Part shown: positions 10,642 to 20,900 of the stretch, piece after piece
Position numbering within the stretch: position 1 is the stretch's first letter
Layout of the letters: every line of letters starts with the position of its first letter
Assembly (NCBI RefSeq): GCF_022458985.1
Contig: NC_061777.1
Location: 17,697,668-17,761,667 of the forward strand
From: Mugil cephalus
Taxonomy: Eukaryota; Chordata; Actinopteri; Mugiliformes; Mugilidae
Reading direction: 5' to 3'
Length of the DNA stretch: 64,000 nt
Program-made: the position numbers and the translations under genes
Notes under the pieces: model-generated
The model's input: only the letters and a program-made list of their open reading frames with translations
Databases searched by the model: none
Told to the model about the DNA's origin: nothing

Positions 10642-11798
10642 CTCACACATGTTGCTGTGGAGGACAACAACTGGAGCTGCTGGTGTAATAATCTGAGCAT
10701 GTTGAAGTGCTAATTGCGTATATCAGCATTTCATTTATGTATGTTTTCACATGTGCTGCATGTAGACAACCACACACAAACACTTTGGTGACATCATTTT
10801 TCTTTATTTCAAATAAAAGCATGGTGTTCAGCATTGCTGCTTCCACGTGTTTACATCACCGGTACTATTATTGTTTTGTGTGTCGGACAAACACTGAACG
10901 GAGGCTTGAAGGCACAGGTCTGTACGTTCGAAAGATTAATATTGCTACCAAGACATGAAACAGTTCTAGCTTGTAAAGGCATTCATTAGTGTAGTTCAAA
11001 TACAAAGACAAGGCTTGGTTATTAACAAAACTGAGTGCATTATTGTTCCTCTGGTGATTAGCTTTTGATTATCTCTTGGTTTTTCTATCTCATCAATACA
11101 GCGCAAACATCACAGTGATCATAATCTTGCATAAATGTTAGAAGAGCTGGATTCTGTACTTGCAAAATACATACATTACGTAATAGCTGCTTGCTTTTAG
11201 TTTTGCTGGTTTTCTAAATAACACCTCTTCAAAGCATCAGTAGGCACAATATCTCTGACATTCGACTGTGGTGAGTACAAAGTAAGTGTGGTGTTGATTG
11301 TCTGGTTAAAAAAAAAAACAAATCAATGCTCTCAGAAGAAAGTTTAAAAAGACTCGGGACGTGGTGGAGGGAAAGATGCAGTAATGGCTTCATGAGGTTA
11401 AGCATTTGATCATTCATCACGCAGCAATATCCCAGTGTATAAAGTCAATAAAATAGTTTTTAAAGTATATTAAATAAAGCTCAACACAGGTCTTATTATA
11501 TTAGATGGTATGGTACATTAATCAAGACTCTGAATATATCCTCGCAGTACCATAGTGTCAAAACAAATACATTCATTTGCTTATATAAAGATTTTTTTCT
11601 TTGCTTGTGTTTAACCATCAAAAGTTCAGAGAGAGCTTATCAACAGTCTCAAACCTATTTGACTCTGAAGCTAAAAAAGTGCATATGCTCTAAGACTTTC
11701 ATCCTGTCTATCAGTACACAGTGACAACAGAATAAAAACACACAAGAAACCAAATTAGTGTCCGTAAGCGAGGCCCTCTGGCCCCGGGAGACATTCCC
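10642..11798 (-). other. rab11fip1: Probable 3' UTR of rab11fip1
   Basis: AT-rich and non-coding, between the stop codon at 11799 and minus-strand AATAAA signals. No separate gene was recognised. Confidence 0.5.
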
Positions 11799-11999
11799 TC
11801 ACACCGGCTTGGCAGCGTTGAGGGCATGCAGGATACTGGGCTGCTCCTCGATGACGCGGACCAGCAGGTTGTCTATGTACTCCTCGAGTTCGCTGATCTT
11901 GGCATCCTTCTTGGACAGATCAGTTTGCTGCTTCACCACCAGTGTGATCAGCTCTTCCTGCGTCAGCTGGCTGTAAGGCCCACTTCCCACTTCTGCCAC
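11799..11999 (-). CDS. rab11fip1: rab11fip1 coding exon 6 (Rab11-binding domain)
   Basis: 66 codons plus a TGA stop, entered in phase 0 at VAEVGSGPYSQLTQEEL. Contains the amphipathic Rab-binding helix with YIDNLLVRV, the most conserved part of the FIP family. Confidence 0.95.
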   Translation of the reverse strand: MAEVGSGPYSQLTQEELITLVVKQQTDLSKKDAKISELEEYIDNLLVRVIEEQPSILHALNAAKPV

Positions 12000-14900
12000 C
12001 TGAGCGGGGGGACGAAAAGACATGGATGTAGTTCATGCATCACTATTAAAACATACTGATTGTTTACTGATTTAGTGAACTCGTTGGTTTGTTGTTAACT
12101 GAGAAGATTCCATCTGATGAGATATTTTGATAATTTCTTCATTACATCCGCTATGAGCAATAATCATGTTAGACCAGATGTGATTTCAGCTGTCAACTTA
12201 AATTTTTTTCATGATAATAATTTTTAAATTCAGTTCAGTTGTAGGAAATAAATAACCACTATTAAATAAGCACAATGCTTTTTTTTTTTTTCTACAGGCT
12301 CTCGCTTACAGCTAAATCTAGTTTGTCTCCTCTCTTTCTGTGAGGGGATGTGTGAAATCGGTTGGTGCTTTTCCTCACAGCATATAAATTACGACAACAA
12401 GACAGTACCTTAATCTTCCCTGGTGTGCTGTCCCGGGCCCTTATTTCTTTCACAGCAGGATTGCTGATGGGCTGCTGGATCTCAGCTGAGCTCATGGGCT
12501 TGACAGGATGAGGCCTGTAAAGAAAGTGCATATTATCATAAAGACCTAAAAGTATAGATGACAAGTTTAAATAGGCAAGTGAAGACAGTTAGAAAAACAT
12601 CTAAATATATATATATATATTTAGATGTTTTTATATATGTATATATATGTGTATATATACATATATGTATATTCTTGAAAAGAATCAACAATATAGCATC
12701 TTTTTATGCTTATGTATATGATTACACCGTGATTGAAGTGACTGAAGTGCAACAGTAATAGCATGGGGGAAGTAGAAAAGAAGAAGCTTTCGAGTTAGTC
12801 ACACCCAGAATACATCCCAACAACAACTTATTTGCATCACAACAGCGCCCAGTGCAATGCGGCATGTTCACAAAGGCAGACTTTGCAGACAGCCTAGTGC
12901 AATCTCACCTGCGCGGAGTCAAGCCTAGCCCACCTCCACTGCTATTCTGAGTACTGACAGGCTGAACATCGGAGGGTGAGACCCATGCTTTCAAAAGCGT
13001 CTTTCCCCCAGACAAACTTCCTGCCTGGGATGCTGGCTCCTCCATAACAACTGCTAGTGGCTGTGAGGAAATCGAAGCCGAGTGTGCGACAAAAGGTTCT
13101 GCGCCGAATGGGTCCTCTCTTTCAGAAAAATCGCTTTGTGTTTTCAGATCCGTTTGAGACTGCGGTGAGACATCTCTTGTGGAGAAACTCTCATTAGCCG
13201 TGGGTAAGCTTGTTCCTTCTTTATTTGCCGGTTCTTGTTGAGACATGAAAGCCTTATCAGCTGAGTGAGTTGCGGGTGTAAAAATCTTCTTTCCCCTCTG
13301 CGAATTCTTTCTTTGAAAAACAGGACTCTCTTGTCTTGACCCATCATCTACTTTCCTGTGTTGACTATATTTGTTTGCGTCGCTGCCACTAAAACCTGCG
13401 AAGGGATCTGCCATTTTTTCTTGAGCAAAAATTTTATCAAGATCCTCTACTGTCATTCCTCGATCTTCAGGTTTTTCCTCTTTCTGTACCTTGCCAGTCA
13501 CGTTGTCCTTTGCTCCTTGGTTCGGCTTGAGCTTTGCCCACGGGTCTTTGGGAAGGAGGTCAGTACTGGGGAATGGGTCGAAGTCTGCAAAGTTCTCCTT
13601 AGCCTGTCCGCCTTCTTGTTGTGTCGGCTGGCTAACCCTTTGCCTGGGTTTAGCCGTGGGTGCTTCTTTGGTCGCGGCGACTTTCCTTTGATCGTCTGAT
13701 GGAGTTCTGTCCTTGTCCATTTGGCTCTGTTGCCTGGATTCTTGTGTTGCTGCAGGTGAAGGGTGCAGCACCTTTCTTACTCCATCTTTGGATATCCCTC
13801 TGTTTGAGGCGTCAGCAGACACTGAAGGCGGATTAGTCTTCATGGCAGATTGGTGAGTGGTGTTATGGCTTTGTCTTTGACTGGAATCTACAACTGGTTG
13901 TGGGACTGGGGAAGCCACTGGTTTAGGTGGAGCAGGGGCAGCTACTTTCTTTGATGACATAGGTTTGGTCTCCTGGCGTCGTGGGCTCTCCTGAGACACG
14001 TAAGATCTAGGACTTGGTTCATTCTCTACTGGGCCATCTACGCTCATCTCTTGACCCAGAAACACAGGAACGTCTCTGTGTCTCTGATTGACCTCAGCTA
14101 TTATGTGATCCCACCGAGTCTGCCCTTGCACTCCGTGTCTTTTCTGAGGAAAGAGGCTTTCATAATCAGGAAGTGGTAGAGACTTATTTATGGCTTGTTG
14201 CGATCCATCAGCCTCTACGTATGCAGGGTTGTTTATCTCTCTGAGATGACCATGACTTCCTCCTGTCTGTTTGTCAGCATAGTTGGGTGGAAAGGGGGCT
14301 CTTTTCTTCTGATCTGCCATTGTGGATGAAGATCCCCCAGACGACAAATTCTCCGTGCTGTCGGACAAGCTTCGCCTTACGTTTTGCGGAGCTAGGGATG
14401 TGTGGAGGGTGGAGAAAGTATCAGGGGACTCGAACGGGACACTAGAAAGGGTGGACTCTGAGTTGGCAGGAGAAGGGCACAGCTGATCAGAGTTTTGGCA
14501 GTCAGTGGGTTCAGACTCCAAAGCCAATCTGCCAAGGAGTGAAAACAAAGGCCTACAGGTCAGTGTGACCACAAGTCACGTCACCAATGTAAAACCCATC
14601 ACCAGTCAAACCAGAGCATTTCATGTCAACAAGTTGATAACTAATTTAACTCATACCCAGCCACAGCTTTTCATAATTTAGACCTTATTCTTCATATATA
14701 ACACAAGAATGCATAGCTCTTCACAACTATCCCAAACCACATAAAGAGAGAATAATGTGATGTTTCTGTGATCCCTCACAAAAACATTATCACAGTAATG
14801 CACCAAAAGGGGCAGCCACTAAAATACAACAAAATAATTTGGTCCTAAAATGATCCACAGTGTAATGTCAATGGCCAATCTACACACACAGCTTCTGCTA

Positions 14901-17900
14901 GTCACATGATTTGCAATAACTCATTTTAGATGTGACTTGGTCACACTGAGAAATGAATCTCTGCTGCAAAGAAATCACCCTGCAAAGAGACACAACTTAC
15001 AACCAAATGCTACCAACAACTTAAACTGCCTCGGCTAACGAACATTTTTGAAAACAAGGCCTTCTGGGAAACAGAGGCAGACAAAAAGCTAAATCTTCTT
15101 ACCATTTCGACTCCAGTCCGATCCAGTCCACAAACTACTACAACGAATCTAATCTAAAAAGTTAACCGAACCGACACGCAGAAAGAAACACTGTGGCTCA
15201 GTCAGTCTTTTTGAGCTCTGTTCACTCCACAACCTGTTTCACAACATCTTCAGTAACAGAAGCCACACCTAATCTCTCATCCGTAAGGAGACCAAACTGG
15301 TGAAACAAGTCCGTCAGCCATGGGAAGGAATTCAGACAATTGCGAGGCTGAGTCATTGTTAACGCAAAAAGGACAGAAAGTTGTGTTTTCTTTGCCAAAG
15401 TTTCAATGTTGACAGAGACGGTGAACAGAGTGTTTCAGGTTTCTGAAATAATATTTCTGACTGGTATCAGTTACGTGTTAATTATATACTATAAATGGAC
15501 AGAAATTAAAAAAAGAAAGAAAGAAAATGTTAAATACAATAGCTACACAATCAAAACAGTGCCAGGGACAGTTTTTCAGTTTATTTTGCAGTGCCGATGA
15601 AGACAGTCTAACCTGAAGACAGACTAAGTATTGCAGTGTGACTGCAAAAAAAACAAAAAAACAAAAAAAAACAATAGCATCCCAAGAAGTATAAGACTAA
15701 CATTATTATTACCAGTGATTTATTGAAACTGTCGGCTCACCAATTCATTGGCTGAAATGTCCTTGAGCAAGGTATCTAGTCCCCAGGCAACCTTGCTACT
15801 CTTTGTGAGTACAGCAAAAACAACTTGTTTGTGTGTGTGTGTATATGCACTTGGCCAGTACAGCTGATTTGCCTTAATATCTACATTTAATACCAAACTG
15901 GACCTACCTGGGTTTGACTGCAGACACTTTAGCGTTGCGGTTGAGGAAGACCATGGCAGAGGGGTTTTGTGGTTTGACGCTGGATTTCTGAGGATCCTCC
16001 TGGCTTTGGTTAGTGCTTAGTGGAGGATCGGACCTGAGAGGAGCGTCATCAAATGGGTTGTCGGAGCGGTGGGAGAGCCGAGGGGCTGGGGTGGGAAGCT
16101 GCTCCTCCTTAGTTTGTTGCTGCACCTCCTCCTTTTTCTCCTCCTTCTTTCTGATCATACCAAACAGGGACGACAGCCTGTCACTCATGGAAGCCTCCTC
16201 CTGGCGTTTCTGCTCCTCGGCTTTGCGCCGTTCCTCCTCAGCCTTCTGGTTTTCTTGTGCTTCCAGGATGCTGCGATCTTGTTCTTGCCTCCTCCTTTCC
16301 TCCTCCTCTTCCTTCTGTTTCTTCCTCCTTGCTTCATCCTCGAGGAAGCGTCTTTTCCTCTCCTGTTCCTCTTGGGACCTGCGCTCCTCTTCCTCCTGCA
16401 GCCTCTTCATCTCTACCCTGTATTTCTCCTCTTCCTCCAGCCTCTTTGCTTCTGCTAAACGCTTTTCCTCTGCCTTCCTTCTATCCTCCTCCTCTTGATG
16501 GCGCTGTTGCTCCATTAAAACCTTATCTGAAGACGCACGTGGGGGGGGAGCAGCATTAAATGAATCTGCAGGGAGATCAGAGGTGTGTTTGCGAATATCC
16601 TCAACGGAGCCTTGGCCTGAGCTGTTCAGACTCAGCGTAGATCCACTCTTGGGCTCGGTCTCCTCCGTGTACACATGGCTGCCGTTGATGCACAAGTTGT
16701 TCAGGTCACTGTTGCTCTGCTTGGAGCGACCCAGTAAGGAAAATGGACCCTGAGACACCTTGCTGTCTGAGCTGCCTGTTCGCTTGTGTCCCAGTAATTT
16801 GAACTTCTTTTTGACTGTAGGAAGAGAGACAGTGAAGCATGAAGTCATTGTTGAACTACAAAATACCTTTATTTACTGTGGAAAGAGGAAAGCTATCACT
16901 GTCAACATGCAGTCATCAAACGGTAAAGAGCACAGAAAGGGTTCATTACCTTCGGGAGAGTCCACATTGAGGCCAGATGAGCGGCTGCTACTGAGAGATG
17001 AATTCTTCTCGGGGAGAGTACCCAGCGTAGACATGGACTGAGAGACGTTACGCTGCAAGTTGGACTTGGGCGCAAAGAGGGTTTTGAGTTTAGATTTCTT
17101 TTTTGTTCCTGGTATTTGATTAAGTGACTGTGCATCAGCCTCCCCCTCGCTGTCAGTGAGGACCTGGCTGACAGATGGAACAATAGCCGAAGCGGAGTCT
17201 GAGAAGCCATCTTTCTTCTTCCCACGGACTTTATCCTTCAGCTTGGAGATGCGAGAGCGCGGCTTGTCCTGCATGGAAAGGTCAAACATGCTGGCTGACA
17301 TGTTGTTTCTCATAAACTGAATATCAAGCAGCACCTCCCCTCGCTCCTTGTCCTGCTTTCCACTCTTGTCCACCAGCTTGAACCATCTGAAAACGACAGA
17401 AGGAATGATGATCAGACGTTTGGAAAGAATCTCTTTCAGAATTAATGATCAAAACTGTTGTGCGCAGACACAGACTGTTACACTGAATTAAAGCCCCGTT
17501 TTATCACCTTTGACACCTAATTTATAAGCCTGGGTCTCCTACACTAAAGCCCGGCCTCCTCAGAAATGTAACCACATGTCACAGTAAAGACTGTGATTGG
17601 TTTAAAAAAGTATCTCTTTTATTCTGGCTACTACACACCAGCTCAGATGTCTTCTCTACATCAGGTGTTTCAGCGATGTCTGTAAAAGTTACTGATGATC
17701 CACATTTATTATCTTAAACTCCAACATGAGCTTCTCACTTCCATTTCCAGTTTAGTAACTGAAGGCTGACCCTTGGCCTCCTAGAATTTTAATTACCTAA
17801 TTAAAGAAACAATGCGCCCACACCAGCGCACAGGGAGGCTCTGCGTAGACCAGGTGCAAGGGTACAAACTAAGCCTGACTTCCATTTGTCCTCTACGCAT

Positions 17901-20900
17901 GATACGTTGTTAGGACAACATAAAAGGTCCCCAAACGAAAACTCTTGTTCTGGGCCTCGTCTTGATGTCGGCGAATATAAAAAATATGACGCTGCATAGT
18001 ATTTGCAGAAAAAGTAATGATTTACCTTTATTGTGCTTGATTTATGATTTCAGACCATGTGATGGTCATGTTATACTAGATTGTGACATTACATAGATTC
18101 ATCAGGTATTTAACTGAGCTTATAAAAAAATAAAAGAACATGCAGCATGTTGCACGTTTGTTTCAGGTTAAATTCATGCAAATACTTCAAGAAGATTCAT
18201 TTTGATGATGGTGTAATTGTTTACGTCATTTATTGGGAAAAACAACGAAAAACATTTAAGCTTTTCAAAATGACTACGGTACATCGTTGTAGTTTCAAAA
18301 CCATACTTTTTATGATATGGTATTTTTTATTTCATTATGAGTCGGTCCTATAAACCTGGCATGTAAACACACAGTGTCTAGCACTTCCGCAGCGTGAGAC
18401 TAGAATAGAAAAACACTTTACTCATCCCCTGGGGGAAATTCAAGTGTCCAGTAGCGTGTACACAAACATACTCAGACATTAACATAACACACCAACAATC
18501 AACAAAAGGAGAAGGAAGACTGGTAATATGTATAATGCATATTACCAGTCTTCCTGGTGTGAGTGTGAGGGAGACAGTTCACTGCAGTCTGTTTTAATAA
18601 GAAGTGTTTTTGACATCTAGCACTTGGCCTTTGCCTACAAGTAAACATTAATACCGCTTTGTAAAATACGCCTACACATGTAATGAGCATCATCACTCGG
18701 TAGATACAGATATGGTTTTTGCTCCATATGACAGTATGTACAGTATGTCAGATGTATTATCGTTAGCCTGCTGTATCTAGTCACAACACACACTGATATA
18801 TATCATTAACTAGTGCACAGCTTGTTCCAGTTCCTGTTGGGAGTACCATGCCAACGGCAGATAAAGCCTGACAATTACAGCTTTGTTTGAGCTCTCCCCT
18901 CTCATGTCCTCTCTGTTGTACAGGATCAGCACTTATTGTCTGCAAGGGAAAGGTAAGAGTGTTCTGGAGGGCACTACTTAAAACCGACCCCAAACAAGCA
19001 ATTACCGCCATTACATACGAGCGTTTTCTTGTCCATTTCAAGTCTTTCTGCTATTAGACGTGCTAATACTGTGGCAGAAGTGCCCCTTATGAAAAGCCTT
19101 TTCCCTTTTTAGAATTTTAATTCCGTCTTTCAACTGCTTCGCCTCAAGAAAATGTGTGAATCCCCAGCCTTATTTTGTACAAAATGCGAGACACTGTAAG
19201 GTTCGGTGTAACACCGTGAGTGATAAAATGAGATAAATGTAAGATAGCCATGTCTGTTTTTAAGCACGGCATCTATCAACCAGACAGTTCATACGGAGTT
19301 TAGTGTCACGGCATTCGTTTTTAGTGTCGCGAGGCAGACGTCCAGACGGTCTCTTGTGGGGATAACAGCCAGGAAGCAGGCATGGGAGTGAACCAGCATT
19401 CCTCACACTTTCACAGACGCAGGGAGGTGCTGCGCGGTACGTGATGTAATGAAAGTTACTCTGAGTCTAATTCAAACATTCCTCTTCTCCCAATCTGAAC
19501 AGAGACTGCCAAGGCAAACAATCGCTAACCGAGTCAAAGCACAAAGACGGGGGAGATAACACATTCTCAAAATGTTCCAGAAGTTGTTTGTCGTTGTTCT
19601 CGTCTACATCAATTACGGGAGGGTGTACAATGAAACGACACAATGCGTTGCTGCGATTATTAACAGGCAGTCAGGGTGTATACGTTCTGTATTGTTGGGA
19701 CAGAAATACAGAGCCCTGCCTTTGGTGCATGTTCTCATTGGTCCTGCAGGACAGGTTCCCTCTGTTTACCGTTGAATACGCTTCTCTTAGATGTGAAATG
19801 ATTAACAGAGAGGCCTGTGAGTGGCCACCTGAGAGGCTTTCAGCAAAGAAAAAAAAACAAATCGCCATATACCCAGACACCCGACACTGATGTCATGATC
19901 TGTCACTTAATTGCATTACAAAGGCTCATTAATAAATAATATCTTAATACCACAGGAGGAAAGCTTTATTTGTATTCAGTGACGTCGATTGTAATGCTGG
20001 GTGGATATCATATATCAGAATGGGAAATGCTTTACTGCTAATTCTCTTCTGTTTGTTTACAAAATAAATACGGTGGCTCGGGTGTCTGAACAAATGAACC
20101 TGACTCAGGGAACCAGTTCTGCAATGATTGGAAGTGGTCCAATATAACAACTCCAAAATATCTGGAGCTCTCCACTGGCTGAGTGACAGGAAATTGGAAA
20201 TGTACTCCAAGTTATATTTGAAGTAAAAACTTGCAGTATTAATATGTTTAAATATATAAATGTGAGGATACTGTGCTTTTACTACTGTGGCAGATGAACT
20301 ATTCTGCACTGTCGTTGCTTGTGTGCATCATTTGTTAGTACTGGACAAAAAATAATGTCACAACTGAATGAAAATAATCACGGTTTGTTTCTATCAGTTA
20401 CTGGCAAAAATATCAAATATGCTGTTGAACAGATTAAGAAAAAAAAATGGAGCTGCAAAAATGAGAAAATGTGAATTATTCAACTATAACTTAATTATTT
20501 CTTATCATATTCTTTAACAAGCTCAGATGATGTGGCCTTAAAATGCCATTTCTACTCGAATTCGTTCTTTTGTGCCAGAGGCATCAGTGGGGTTCCCATC
20601 CAGATGGAAAACAAAGTCTTCAGTGTCACACCCTGCATCAGCACAATGGGGAGGCAGGATAGTAATCTAACACCACACACTTCGAGGCAAAAAAAAAAAA
20701 AAAAGAAAAAGAAAAGCAACATCCAGGGCCCAGCGTGCATACCGGATCCTTAAAGGAGACGGAGGGAGCGAGACAAGCGAGCAGAGCGCAGGAGCTCAGA
20801 CATGAAAAGGAAGTGCAAAGATATGAACTTTGCCTGAAACATGTAAAACCCTACTGGGAAAACACGAGATAACATTTATGATATGACGCGATGTGACGGT

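Noticed and set aside
16013..16498. 161-aa plus-strand ORF rich in Ser, Leu and Phe
   Set aside because: Antisense shadow of the E/K/R-rich helix in rab11fip1 exon 3.
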